From contig JBGPOS010000048.1 in NCBI GenBank assembly GCA_041488155.1, positions 1 to 30,460 of the forward strand: a stretch of DNA of 30,460 bases. The letters run 5' to 3'. The translations under genes were made by a program, and so were the position numbers. The DNA comes from JBGPOS01 sp041488155. Lineage in GTDB: Bacteria; Chloroflexota; Dehalococcoidia; Tepidiformales; Tepidiformaceae. The notes under the pieces were generated by a model. The model saw only the letters and a program-made list of their open reading frames with translations. It did no database searches and was not told the origin of the DNA. Positions 13,558-23,514 of the stretch are shown piece by piece. Position 1 is the first letter of the stretch, and each line of letters starts with the position of its first letter.

Positions 13558-14597
13558 CCCCGGAACTTCACCTGGTAGAGCAAGAACGGCGCCCCCACTC
13601 CCGCGGTGATGATCCCCATCGGTATCTCCGAAGGTTCGATCACCAGCCGTGCGACCAGATCGGCCGCAGCCACCAGCACAGCCCCGTACAGCGCCGACAC
13701 CGGGATCATGTAGCGGTTGTCGTTCCCCACGCTGAACCTCGCCAGGTGCGGACACACCAACCCAACGAAGCTCACCAGCCCCGCCATCGACACCGCCACT
13801 CCCGTCAACACCCCGCATACCCCAAGGATGAACAGCCGTGTCCGGTCCGTGAGCACTCCCAGCCCGGCTGCCACCTCGTCGCCGAGAGCCAACGCATTCA
13901 GCCTCCCGCCAAGCAGCAATGCCGCCCCGAACGCGGGCACGACGTACGGCAACCCGGCTCGCAAGTCGGTCCACTCGGACCCGTAGAGTCCCCCGGCGAG
14001 AAACCCGAGGCTCGTCTGCAGAAACGTCCGCGAGCTCGAAAGAAGCCCGACGACCGCCGCCCCAAAGAACGCGGAAAGGGCAACCCCCGCCAGCGCCAGC
14101 CGCACTGGCGACACCGCCCCGCGCCAGGCGATCACAAAGAGCACGCCGGCGCCGAGGAGCCCACCACCGACACAGGCCATCGCGATCCCCCACTGCGGCA
14201 CCTGGGGGTTTATGACGATTGCCGTCGCGCTCGCGAGTCCGGCCGCCGCCGTGATGCCAAGGATCGTCGGGTCCGCCAGCGGGTTCCGTGTCACGCCCTG
14301 CAACAGGTTCCCCGACACCGCCAGGGCCGCCCCAACGATCATTCCGTCCAACAAGCGCGGATACCGGATCTGCCACACCACGCTGCGCGCGAAAGAATCG
14401 GAATCCTCGGTCAGCCCTCGCCAGACCTCTGTCGGCGTCAGGTTCACCGACCCGTAGGCGAGGCTCAGGTAACCCACCACCGCCAGCACTGCTAAGGCAA
14501 TGACGACCGCCGCCAGCTGCCGGCGCCCGGTCCGGAACAGTGGCCGCCGGGGAATTGCTCCGGAGTCCAATCTCGACGAGGCCGCCATCCCCGCCAT
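13554..14597 (-). CDS. iron-siderophore/cobalamin ABC transporter, permease (FecCD family)
   Basis: This 347-residue membrane protein has about ten hydrophobic segments. FecCD family blocks are visible: IRYPRLLDGMIVGAALAVSGNLLQGVTRNPLADPTILGI (the conserved R-LPR..G.GLA.SG...Q...RNPLADP pattern) and VGLVCPHLARFSVGNDNRYMIPVSALYGAVLVAAADLVAR near the C-terminus. Only one permease gene is present, so the pore would be a homodimer. The basic N-terminus has a second possible start at codon 4. It lies 10 bases after the binding protein gene and overlaps the ATPase start. Confidence 0.92.
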   Translation of the reverse strand: MAGMAASSRLDSGAIPRRPLFRTGRRQLAAVVIALAVLAVVGYLSLAYGSVNLTPTEVWRGLTEDSDSFARSVVWQIRYPRLLDGMIVGAALAVSGNLLQGVTRNPLADPTILGITAAAGLASATAIVINPQVPQWGIAMACVGGGLLGAGVLFVIAWRGAVSPVRLALAGVALSAFFGAAVVGLLSSSRTFLQTSLGFLAGGLYGSEWTDLRAGLPYVVPAFGAALLLGGRLNALALGDEVAAGLGVLTDRTRLFILGVCGVLTGVAVSMAGLVSFVGLVCPHLARFSVGNDNRYMIPVSALYGAVLVAAADLVARLVIEPSEIPMGIITAGVGAPFLLYQVKFRG

Positions 14598-14607
14598 CGT
14601 AGCGGCT

Positions 14608-15609
14608 CTAGCTCCCTGCCTGCTGCCCGCCCACCGCCGCCGTAATCGCCTTGAACGCCAGGACTACCCGCGGCCCCGGCGCCTGCAGGAACAACTCGAC
14701 GTCCGCCTCAATCACATGCTTCCCCGTCACCGCCTTGAGCGTCTTGAATGGCGGGATCTGCGGGAACAACGCGCTCAGTCGCGGCGCTGGCGGCGGGGCT
14801 GGCGTGATTGTGAAAATGAAGTCGGGGTTGTACTCCAACAACTTCTCCGGCGCCAACGTGGTGTAGCCGGGGAAGGGGCCCGAGTCCGCCTGGCTCGCCG
14901 CCGGGTTGGTCAGGCCGAGTTGGTTCATTACGTCACCGGCGTAGCTCGAAGGCTTCGCCGCGTACAGCGTCTGATCGCGATCGGCAATCAACGCCACCGC
15001 CGACACCTGCTTGCCTGCAAGCGCCTTCTTCGCATCCGCCTTCGCACTTTCGATGTCGGCAGACAGCTTCTTCGTGAGCTCGCCCGCATTGAACACCTTC
15101 CCCATCAAGGCGATCCCGTCCAGCACCTTCTGGTAGCTGTCCGCGCCCGCGAACACCACCGGTACCCCGAGATCCTCGAGCGGCTTTCGCAACTGGGGTT
15201 GCGCATGGATCACCGAATCCGCGACCACGAGGTCTGGCTTCAGTGCAAGGATCGCCTCGAGATTCGGCTGATAGGCCGTGCCGACTTCTTTCGCGGCCTT
15301 CGCTGCCTCCGGGAAGTCCACCGATGCCGACCGCCCCACGACTGTCCCACCCGCAGCGTAGACCAGCTCCACCGCCGTCGGGCTCAACGCCACCACCGTA
15401 TTTGGCTTCGCCTTGATCTGCACTTTCCGCCCCAGCAGGTCAGTCACCTCGACCGGATAGGCCGCCGTCGAACCGCCCGCCGTCGCGCTGGCTCCCCCGG
15501 CGGGTGTGCTCTTGCTAGAATCGTCGTCGCCCCCACAGGTCGCAATCGACACGGCGGTCGCCAAGAGGGCCAGGCTCCAGACAAACCCAACCCGGCGAGC
15601 AACTCTCAT
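14608..15609 (-). CDS. iron-siderophore/cobalamin ABC transporter, substrate-binding lipoprotein
   Basis: This 333-residue periplasmic/extracytoplasmic binding protein of the BtuF/FhuD class III fold has a signal peptide with a lipobox-like SIATC; Cys25 would be lipidated, though Thr before Cys is atypical. A low-complexity Ser/Gly/Asp linker follows, then PVEVTDLLGRKVQIKAKPNTVVALSPTAVELVYAAGG (N-lobe), the long bridging helix region around KLSADIESAKADAKKALAGK, and the C-lobe. ATG at 15609 is preferred over GTG one codon earlier. It is first in the operon SBP, permease, ATPase. In the leader, CTCTC-N9-GAGAG at 15643-15661 is a small dyad of unknown meaning. Confidence 0.9.
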   Translation of the reverse strand: MRVARRVGFVWSLALLATAVSIATCGGDDDSSKSTPAGGASATAGGSTAAYPVEVTDLLGRKVQIKAKPNTVVALSPTAVELVYAAGGTVVGRSASVDFPEAAKAAKEVGTAYQPNLEAILALKPDLVVADSVIHAQPQLRKPLEDLGVPVVFAGADSYQKVLDGIALMGKVFNAGELTKKLSADIESAKADAKKALAGKQVSAVALIADRDQTLYAAKPSSYAGDVMNQLGLTNPAASQADSGPFPGYTTLAPEKLLEYNPDFIFTITPAPPPAPRLSALFPQIPPFKTLKAVTGKHVIEADVELFLQAPGPRVVLAFKAITAAVGGQQAGS

Positions 15610-15816
15610 CACAACTTATCAATCCTGCTAGATACTGCTTTTCTCTCCGGTAGGTAGAGAGCTTTGCAGCGGAAGAATACGTTCGCCCCGCTCTCAAGGC
15701 AACATGACGGCCGCCTTCCTTTACGAGAGCCATCCTCCCGCCGGCGACCCGATACTGCGCCGCCTCCGGTCTCGTGGCACCATGGCCTGAGCGCATGTTG
15801 CGCAATGGAGCCCGCA

Positions 15817-16380
15817 ATGACTCACCAGGCCAACCGGCCCGGCCCGCCCGGGAACCCCAAAGAGCTAGAGCCCATCGAAAAGGCTCTCCTCAAGCTCTCC
15901 TATGGCGTCCACGTCCTTGGTTCCCGCGCGTCCGACGGCCAGCTCAACGCCATGATCGCCGACTGGGTAATGCAGGTCTCCTTCAAGCCACGCCTGGTCG
16001 CAGCGGCGATCGAAAACGATGCGCGCACCCTCCGTTTCGTCCGCGAGACCCGCGTCTTCAGCGTCAACCTGCTCCACGAAAAGGACGGTCTCGAAATCGC
16101 CCGTGCGGTCGTCATGCCAGCCGAAGGCCGCAAGATCCGCGGCCGCTCCGAACAAGCAGCCGCTACCGTCCACGACAAGCTCGCCGGTCTCCAGTACGGC
16201 ATCCACGACAATGGTTGCCCCGTCCTCGACCGCTCACTCGGCTGGTTCACCTGCGACGTCGAACAGTTCTTCGAAGCGGGCGACCACACTATCGTCGTCG
16301 GTCGCGTCACCGACGGCGACGTCCTCCGCGCCGGCGAAATGCTCATCGAACGGGATCTCGGATGGGAGTACGGCGGCTAG
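15817..16380 (+). CDS. flavin reductase-like domain protein
   Basis: This 187-residue FMN-binding split-barrel protein belongs to the flavin reductase/flavoredoxin family. The start at 15817 has GGAG 6 bases upstream. The opening LEPIEKALLKLSYGVHVLGSRASDGQLNAMIADWVMQVSFKPRLVAAAIENDARTLRFVRETRVFSVNLL is the standard fold: the G(V/I)-V-S-x-x-x-G-x-x-N-A-M motif, then the K-P-x-L-V-A strand and the SVNLL strand. It likely reduces free or bound flavin for a partner monooxygenase, or handles electrons for the nearby acyl-CoA enzymes. It is divergent from the iron-type ABC operon (204 bases of spacer, no clear promoter seen) and its stop shares CTAG with the convergent dehydrogenase. Confidence 0.85.
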   Translation: MTHQANRPGPPGNPKELEPIEKALLKLSYGVHVLGSRASDGQLNAMIADWVMQVSFKPRLVAAAIENDARTLRFVRETRVFSVNLLHEKDGLEIARAVVMPAEGRKIRGRSEQAAATVHDKLAGLQYGIHDNGCPVLDRSLGWFTCDVEQFFEAGDHTIVVGRVTDGDVLRAGEMLIERDLGWEYGG

Positions 16381-17543
16381 TCCCGCGGCAGCCCCAGCCC
16401 CCGTGTCGCGATGATGTTGCGCTGAATCTCGCTCGACCCGCTGTAGATCGTCGGCGACACGTTCGAGAGGTGTCCCTTCTCGATGACGCCCTTGAACCGC
16501 ACGTGTTTCGAATCCGGCTCGAGCGCGCCTGTCGCGCCCATCAGGTTCACGCCGAAGTTCGTGATCTGCTGCCCGAGCTCCGTCGCGAAAACTTTGATCA
16601 CTGAGGCCTCGTAGTTCGCGACCTTTCCAGATTCCTGCATCCACGCCGTCCGGTAGCTCAACAGCCGGCCCGCCTCGTTAGCCACCCACAGATCCGCCAG
16701 GCGGTGCCGCAGAATGTCTCGATAGTCTCCGCCCGGCCGCTGCTCCCTGAAGTACTCCGCCAGCGTCTCCAGCGTCCGCTGGTTCGCCGCGATGGAAGCG
16801 ACGTTCGACCGTTCGAAGTCCAGCAACGTCATCGCCACGTACCAGCCGTTGTTCTCCTCGCCCACCCGGTTCGCTACGGGCACCCGCACGTCCTCGAAGA
16901 ACACTTCGTTGATCTCGTGGTAGCCGGCCATGTTGACGATCGGCCGCACCGTGATCCCCGGCGACTTCATGTCCGTCAGCAAGAAAGAAATCCCCTTGTG
17001 CTTCGGCGCCTCAGGATCCGTCCGCACCAGCAAGAAGCACCAGTCCGCATGGTGCGCCCCCGTTGTCCAGATCTTCTGGCCGTTGACCACGTAGTCGTCG
17101 CCGTCGCGCACCGCGCGGGTCTGGAGACTGGCGAGGTCGCTACCCGCCCCCGGCTCGCTGTACCCCTGGCACCAGACCACGTCGCCACTCGTGATCTTGG
17201 GCAGGTGCTCCCGCTTCTGCGCCTCGGTCCCGTGCACGATTAACGTCGGACCGATCATCCCCACGGCGAACACCCGTCCCCCGTCCGGAGCCCCCGCGTA
17301 CGAAAGCTCCTCACTGAAGATCATCCGGCTGATGTGGCTCCAACCCAGCCCGCCGTACTCCTTCGGCCACGCGGGGGCGATCCAGCTTCGCCGCGCGAGT
17401 TTCTTCAGGAAGGCGATCTGCTCGCCCCAGTTCTCCTGGCTCGTCGGTCGCGACGGCCCCGGACCGCCCGGCACAGTTTGCCGAAGGAATCCGCGCACCT
17501 CCGCCCGCAACGCTTCATGCTCTTCCGTAAACTTGAATTCCAT
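16377..17543 (-). CDS. acyl-CoA dehydrogenase
   Basis: This 388-residue FAD-dependent acyl-CoA dehydrogenase catalyses alpha,beta-oxidation of an acyl-CoA or related ring-derived CoA thioester. Blocks in order are TEEHEALRAEVRGFLRQTVP, WPKEYGGLGW, GYSEPGAGSDLASLQTRAVRDGDDYVVNGQKIWTTGAHHADW (FAD and active-site loop), GITVRPIVNMAGYHEINEVFFEDVRVP, and the C-terminal YSGSSEIQRNIIATRGLGLPR. This is the group common in steroid and branched-chain degradation clusters, different from the ACAD10/11 type at 7066. It is the only enzyme of its strand in this stretch. Its stop TAG and the flavin reductase TAG use the same CTAG. Confidence 0.9.
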   Translation of the reverse strand: MEFKFTEEHEALRAEVRGFLRQTVPGGPGPSRPTSQENWGEQIAFLKKLARRSWIAPAWPKEYGGLGWSHISRMIFSEELSYAGAPDGGRVFAVGMIGPTLIVHGTEAQKREHLPKITSGDVVWCQGYSEPGAGSDLASLQTRAVRDGDDYVVNGQKIWTTGAHHADWCFLLVRTDPEAPKHKGISFLLTDMKSPGITVRPIVNMAGYHEINEVFFEDVRVPVANRVGEENNGWYVAMTLLDFERSNVASIAANQRTLETLAEYFREQRPGGDYRDILRHRLADLWVANEAGRLLSYRTAWMQESGKVANYEASVIKVFATELGQQITNFGVNLMGATGALEPDSKHVRFKGVIEKGHLSNVSPTIYSGSSEIQRNIIATRGLGLPRD

Positions 17544-17631
17544 CAGTACCGTCCTCGCGCTCGAAACCGCAACGTTCGGCCAGTCTACCGAAAGGTAGAG
17601 CGCCTGTCCCCGCTCAATCTGGACATCTGGA

Positions 17632-17643
17632 GTGACCAGTCAC
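17632..17643 (+). promoter_or_regulatory. dyad GTGAC-CA-GTCAC, likely antitoxin operator
   Basis: A perfect 12-base palindrome lies 5 bases upstream of the antitoxin ATG. Phd/YefM proteins repress their own promoters by binding short palindromes at this place, so this is a candidate autoregulatory site. A small CTACC-GAAA-GGTAG hairpin lies further up at 17585-17598. Confidence 0.45.
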
Positions 17644-17648
17644 ATACT

Positions 17649-17921
17649 ATGGTCATGAAGACCATTGCCGCCGCTAAGTTCAAAGAACAATGCCTCAAGC
17701 TCCTCGATGAGGTCGACCAGGAGGGCATCGTCATCACCAAGCGGGGCAAACCCGTCGCGAAGCTCGTGCCGATCGAAACGAGGGTCTCCCACGCTCACCT
17801 CATCGGGTCGCTGAAAGGCAAAATCATTGTCGATTCCAACGACAACCTCTTTTCCAGCGGGGCCTGGGTTTCCGACGAGTGGGGCGACTTGAACGAAGGC
17901 CGGGGCCCGGAAGAAGCCTGA
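17649..17921 (+). CDS. Phd/YefM-type antitoxin
   Basis: This 90-residue protein has the Phd N-terminal DNA-binding fold in its first 45 residues: TIAAAKFKEQCLKLLDEVDQEGIVITKRGKPVAKLVPI is the canonical pattern (A-x-x-F-K, then L-x-x-V, then I-T-K-R-G-K-P-V-A-x-L). The C-terminal part, with acidic GAWVSDEWGDLNEGRGPEEA, would be the flexible toxin-neutralising tail. ATG at 17649 is chosen; ATG at 17655 is also in frame. The stop lies 11 bases before the PIN toxin start, and it forms a two-gene operon with it. Confidence 0.88.
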   Translation: MVMKTIAAAKFKEQCLKLLDEVDQEGIVITKRGKPVAKLVPIETRVSHAHLIGSLKGKIIVDSNDNLFSSGAWVSDEWGDLNEGRGPEEA

Positions 17922-17932
17922 GGTCAGGAGTC

Positions 17933-18298
17933 GTGCTCAACCTGGACACCCACATCCTCATTGCTGCAGTCGACGGCAGTCTTAGAGAACCCGAACGCCG
18001 GCTTCTTGGGTCCGACTTCTGGTGTATTTCAGATGTGGTGCTCTGGGAGCTTGGGCACCTGGCTCGTGCCGGGCGAACGAGAATGCCGCTAAGCAGCCGA
18101 GACCTTGCCGGAGTCCTCTCCCAACTCACCGTCTGGCCAATAACGATCGAGATTGCTCACTCCCTCGCACGACTCGACTTCCGCAGCGACCCCGCCGACG
18201 AAATCATCGCCGCCACGAGCCTCGTCCACGACATTCCGCTGATCACTCGCGACACCCGCATCCTGGCCTCCAAAGTCGTGCCCCTCGCGCGTGTCTGA
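17933..18298 (+). CDS. PIN-domain toxin (VapC-like ribonuclease)
   Basis: This 121-residue PIN-domain RNase has the four acidic residues of the metal site: D5 in LDTHIL, E39 in LWELGH, D86/D89 in SDPADE, and D107 in ITRDTRI. VapC toxins cleave RNA, often initiator tRNA or the rRNA sarcin-ricin loop, and are held inactive by the antitoxin from the gene just upstream. GTG at 17933 is chosen because it gives the standard N-terminus right before the first Asp. GGAG is only 2 bases away, so translation may depend on coupling with the antitoxin. Pairing of a PIN toxin with a Phd-type antitoxin is common. Confidence 0.85.
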   Translation: MLNLDTHILIAAVDGSLREPERRLLGSDFWCISDVVLWELGHLARAGRTRMPLSSRDLAGVLSQLTVWPITIEIAHSLARLDFRSDPADEIIAATSLVHDIPLITRDTRILASKVVPLARV

Positions 18299-18305
18299 AT
18301 CCGGC

Positions 18306-19226
18306 TTAGCCTCCCTCCCACCACTGCAACACCCGCAGCGCCCGCAACGTGTTCCACCGGCTCGGCTGCCCGCCCGCTTCCATCTCGAAGTGCTCGGCGC
18401 CCCGGTAGGGTGACGCCAGTCGCCAGCATCCGTCGCTCTTCCGCCGTTCCCGCACCAGCGTGACGGCGTCCGCGAGGCGCTCGTCGCGGGGCGCGCCCGC
18501 AGCCCGCAGGAAGTCCAGCCCTCGGAGGACGTCGTAATGCCAGCGTGGCGGGAAGTGAAACCGGGTGAATTCGTCCTTCACCACGGCACCGGTCCGATGG
18601 GAGCGAAAGAGCCGATGCGCCAGGAGAAACTCGTGGCCGCGTTCGGACGCCTCCCGAAGGTGCTCACCGTCCCCGCGTTGGCGCAATTCGAATAGCCCTT
18701 CGAGCGCCGAAATGGTCGTATGGAACGAGCTGTGGGTCGCGCCGCGCGCCCTCTGGCAGTTCCACCCGCCGTCCGCCATATGCTCGCCCAACAGGTACGC
18801 GACCAGGCCTCGCACCCGATCGCCGTCGACCCCAAATCGGGCGAGCATGGACAGCCCCATGCCGCTGACGCAGGTCTCGCTCGTCGGTTCGGTGCCGAAG
18901 TTAAGGCCGCCATCCGCAGGGCGATGGCCCGCGTTGAGCACTCGCTCCGCAGCGATTCGAGCGGCGGCACTGTCTTCTCGAAGCCCCAGATCGCGGAGCA
19001 CGAGGAGCGTGTAGAACGTCCCCGTCCACTTGCCGTAGACGCTCGGGCCCCAGCTCCCATCCGGCTTTTGCAGGTCGAGCAGCCGCCCACCCCAACCGCT
19101 GGCCGCCACCAGCTTACGCTCGGCTTCAACCTCCGCCTCGGGCGCCCCGAGCAGGTCCCGCATCGCCTGCCACCGAACCGCAGGATCCCCCTCCATCAAC
19201 CAATCGATGACTTCGCCGTCTGCCAC
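18306..19226 (-). CDS. squalene-cyclase/prenyltransferase-fold repeat protein
   Basis: This 306-residue protein of alpha/alpha-barrel type has QW-like repeats: LQKPDGSWGPSVYGKW (52-67), PADGGLNFG, and MADGGWNCQRARGATHSSFHTTISALEGL. The last segment resembles the terpene cyclase and prenyltransferase beta-subunit toroid. It is about half the size of squalene-hopene cyclase and I see no DxDD catalytic motif, so cyclisation is unlikely. Small proteins of this kind are widespread and uncharacterised. It starts 28 bases from the YajQ gene stop on the same strand; the gap holds two copies of ACCTGTCCCCTC. Confidence 0.7.
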   Translation of the reverse strand: MADGEVIDWLMEGDPAVRWQAMRDLLGAPEAEVEAERKLVAASGWGGRLLDLQKPDGSWGPSVYGKWTGTFYTLLVLRDLGLREDSAAARIAAERVLNAGHRPADGGLNFGTEPTSETCVSGMGLSMLARFGVDGDRVRGLVAYLLGEHMADGGWNCQRARGATHSSFHTTISALEGLFELRQRGDGEHLREASERGHEFLLAHRLFRSHRTGAVVKDEFTRFHFPPRWHYDVLRGLDFLRAAGAPRDERLADAVTLVRERRKSDGCWRLASPYRGAEHFEMEAGGQPSRWNTLRALRVLQWWEGG

Positions 19227-19253
19227 CTGTCCCCTCTTACCTGTCCCCTCGCC

Positions 19254-19754
19254 TCAGCGATAATTCCCGAACTTCAACTCGATCCCCCAGTCCTCCCGCC
19301 TCACCGCCGCGATCACCTGCTGCAGCTCTTCCCGGCTCGGACCGCTCACCCGGACCGCATCCCCCTGGATTTGCGCCTGCGCTTTCTTGAACTTTTGCTC
19401 CTTGATGTGCTTGACGATTCGCCGCCCAATCTCCGTCTCGATCCCCTGCGTCAGGGTCACTTCCTGCCTGACCGTGCTCCCTCCCGCCTTCTCGATCGTC
19501 CCTCGCTTCATGTTCTTCAGCGGCACATTGCGAGCGATGAAACGTTGGCTCAGCGCCTGCCAGATCGCATCGAGCTTGTATTCGTCGGTGGTGTGAATCG
19601 AGATCTTCGCCGCACCCCGGTCGTAGTCGACCTCCGCCAGCACGTTCTTGAAGTCGAAACGCGTCGTTATCTCGCGCCTCGCCTGGTTCACCGCGTTGTC
19701 GACCTCCTGCAGGTCGCAACCCGTCGTGATGTCAAACGATTCGTCTTTCGCCAT
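19254..19754 (-). CDS. yajQ: YajQ family cyclic nucleotide-binding protein
   Basis: This 166-residue protein is of standard family length. The opening SFDITTGCDLQEVDNAVNQARREITTRFDFKN is the YajQ signature, and the second ferredoxin-like half reads VRQEVTLTQGIETEIGRRIVKHIKEQKFKKAQAQIQGDAVRVSGPSREELQQVIAAVR. YajQ proteins bind nucleotides; one in Xanthomonas binds cyclic di-GMP and acts with a transcription factor. ATG at 19754 gives the standard N-terminus; upstream in-frame codons run into the octamer repeat and are not coding. No diguanylate cyclase with an intact active site is seen nearby (the GGDEF domain at 1082 is degenerate). Confidence 0.93.
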   Translation of the reverse strand: MAKDESFDITTGCDLQEVDNAVNQARREITTRFDFKNVLAEVDYDRGAAKISIHTTDEYKLDAIWQALSQRFIARNVPLKNMKRGTIEKAGGSTVRQEVTLTQGIETEIGRRIVKHIKEQKFKKAQAQIQGDAVRVSGPSREELQQVIAAVRREDWGIELKFGNYR

Positions 19755-19816
19755 AGCCCGTCGAGCGTATCGCGAACTTCGGGCGCTGCAAACGTTTCGC
19801 GGAGCCCGGCGCTCCC

Positions 19817-19896
19817 CGTCGCCCCGTCGCCCCGTCGCCCACTCGCCCCGTCGCCCACTCGCCCACTCGCCCACTCGCCCACTCGCCCACTCGCCC
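19817..19896. repeat. octamer tandem repeat (CGTCGCCC / ACTCGCCC)
   Basis: Ten head-to-tail 8-base units fill the space between two divergent genes: three CGTCGCCC, one ACTCGCCC, one CGTCGCCC, then five ACTCGCCC. The mixed order suggests unit-by-unit expansion. The period of 8 rules out a peptide repeat. It lies between the likely promoters for yajQ and the mutase gene, so changes in copy number would change their spacing. A shorter array of the same units is inside the kinase gene at 30253-30292. Confidence 0.85.
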
Positions 19897-19941
19897 AAGG
19901 CGGTACACTACCCCAAGGGCCTTCCCGGCCAGGAGACCACA

Positions 19942-21583
<1,642 letters not shown>

Positions 21584-21612
<29 letters not shown>

Positions 21613-22603
21613 CCCGACCCGGTTCTCGGCGCTTCAACTCGCCGCAATCGCTACCGTCCTGCTCTTGGAGACCGCCTGCGCCAATCGCGACCAAGGGCCT
21701 ACGCCGGCGTCCCCCGACTCCACCTCCCAATCGTCGGCCGCTTCGGTCCCGACACCCTCGACCGGCATGAACCAGCGCGAACTCTCCTCAGGCGGCCGCG
21801 TCCGAACCTACCTCCTCTATGTGCCGGCCTCGTACGAGCCCTCGCAGCCAACCCCGCTCGTCATCATGCTCCACGGCGGGGGTGGCAATGCGGCGTCCAC
21901 GGTCGGCTACACCCGCTTCACCGCTGAAGCCGACCGCGACGGCTGGCTCCTCGTTTACCCCGATGGCACCGGGCCCGATCGCCAGTTCAACTGGAACGAC
22001 GGCCGCCCCGGCATCTATCCCGCCGAAAACCACATCGACGACACCCGCTTCATGGCAGACCTCATCGACGCCATTTCGGCTCAGCTCACGATCGACCCCC
22101 GCCGAATCTACGCCACGGGCATCTCCAACGGCGGCATGATGTCCTACCGCCTCGGCTGCGAGCTCTCGGATCGTCTCGCCGCGATCGCTCCGGTTGCCGC
22201 AACCCTCACCCTCTCACCCTGCACCCCCACCAACCCCATTTCCGTCCTCCACATTCACGGCACCGCCGACCACTACGTCCCGATCGGCGGCGGCGTGGGC
22301 ATAACTCGCTCCCCAGGCTTTCAGCTCGCTTCAGTCTCGAAAACGATTGCGTTCTGGCGCGACTTCAACCGGTGCTCAGGCCCCATCACCAACACGAAAG
22401 ACAAGGCAGTGACGAAAGAGACGGCGACCGGCTGCGTCCCCGGCACCGACGTCGTCCTCTACACGATCGATGGCGCCGGCCATGGCTGGCCGGGCCGCGC
22501 CGTCTCGTTCGCCCCCGGCGAAAACCCCTCCACCGCCCTCGACGCCACCAGCACTATCTGGCAGTTCTTCAAGGACCACACCAGGCCGAACCCGGCCCGC
22601 TGA
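21584..22603 (+). CDS. secreted esterase lipoprotein (PHB depolymerase/LpqC type)
   Basis: This 339-residue alpha/beta-hydrolase of the polyhydroxybutyrate depolymerase/feruloyl esterase class has an N-terminal signal peptide ending in a lipobox-like LETAC, with Cys32 as anchor. A Ser/Thr/Pro-rich linker follows. The oxyanion-hole strand PLVIMLHGGGGN leads to nucleophile Ser181 in GISNGG, then the probable acid in HGTADHYVP and the His in GAGHGWPG. It would act outside the membrane on polyester or ester-linked substrates. GTG at 21584 lies inside the mutase gene end; TTG at 21602 is a shorter alternative. It is convergent with CtaG, with 12 bases between. Confidence 0.83.
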
Positions 22604-22615
22604 CCAGGGCGCCCG

Positions 22616-23503
22616 TCAGACAGTGCGGTCGAACACCTGCCCCAGCGCCGCCCGCCGCTGACGCTCGTCCTCGCGCGCTGCCGCCAGCCTCAGATCGACC
22701 CGCCGCGTGTACCGCCCCTCGTACTGCATCCACTTCGCCACGATGCCCGCGAGCGCCGTCAGGAACACGAGGTTCCCGCCAACCCACAGCACCCCTATCG
22801 CCACTCGCTGGTCGAGCATCGCCCCCGGAGCCCACGCCGGAAGGTGCGACGCGAAGTAAGGATGCACCGGGTGATTCAGCGAAAGGAACATCGCCCCGAA
22901 CAGCGCTTTGTGGGTCATCTCCACGAACACGTACAGCCCTCGAAGCGGGTGCGCCATCCGCCATGGCACGGGGTCAGCACAGAGCGCCGGCCACCAGAAC
23001 AGCAGCGCCACCGCGAGCAGAGTCACCAGCTGGATGTCCCTCACTGGCGTGTGCCGGGCCGCGTCGTCGGTAAGCCGTGTGAGCTGCCAGGCGTAGGTCA
23101 CCACGGCGAACGCCAACCACGACACGATCGGGAACCCGAGGATCGTCATCACCGGCCCCCGGTAGAACTTCCGCAAGCGCTTCCGGCCCGCTCGGCCAGA
23201 AACCCGGAACGCCAGCGTCAGCGGCGACCCCAGCAGGATCAGCGGAGCCGCGATCATCGTCAGCACCAGGAGTCCGCCGAAGTTCACTGACAACGCCCTA
23301 TCAGCGAATCTAGCGAACGGTGACGTTGCGACGGCGCCGGCGAGCACCAGTCCTGCAAGGAATGCTCCGGCTTTCCAGCCCGAGTGGCGAAGGCGAGGAT
23401 GGCGCCGCCGGAGCCTCAGGTAACCGACGACGTACAGCGCACCGGCCAGCGCCAATCCCACCAGCCACGGCAGGTCGCCTGAGATTCGCCGCAGGACCTC
23501 CAC
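22616..23503 (-). CDS. ctaG: cytochrome c oxidase assembly protein, CtaG (caa3-type) family
   Basis: This 295-residue membrane protein has about seven hydrophobic helices. Family features are HPRLRHSGWKAGAFLAGLVLAGAVATSPFARFADRALSVNFGGLLVLTMIAAPLILLGSPL, the conserved FWWPALCADP, and MTHKALFGAMFLSLNHPVHPYF with His and Met residues on helices that could bind copper. Caa3-type CtaG helps deliver copper to haem-copper oxidases, which suggests an aerobic respiratory chain. The C-terminal 45 residues are charged and cytosolic. It follows the RAM-domain gene by 11 bases on the same strand, so the two may share a transcript. Confidence 0.85.
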   Translation of the reverse strand: MEVLRRISGDLPWLVGLALAGALYVVGYLRLRRRHPRLRHSGWKAGAFLAGLVLAGAVATSPFARFADRALSVNFGGLLVLTMIAAPLILLGSPLTLAFRVSGRAGRKRLRKFYRGPVMTILGFPIVSWLAFAVVTYAWQLTRLTDDAARHTPVRDIQLVTLLAVALLFWWPALCADPVPWRMAHPLRGLYVFVEMTHKALFGAMFLSLNHPVHPYFASHLPAWAPGAMLDQRVAIGVLWVGGNLVFLTALAGIVAKWMQYEGRYTRRVDLRLAAAREDERQRRAALGQVFDRTV

Positions 23504-23514
23504 GCCGTCCCCCT

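Noticed and set aside
18306..19226. Squalene-hopene or other triterpene cyclase
   Set aside because: QW-like repeats are present but the protein is half the size and lacks the DxDD catalytic motif.
19817..19896. Octamer array as a CRISPR
   Set aside because: The units are only 8 bases and are contiguous with no spacers, and there are no cas genes in the window.
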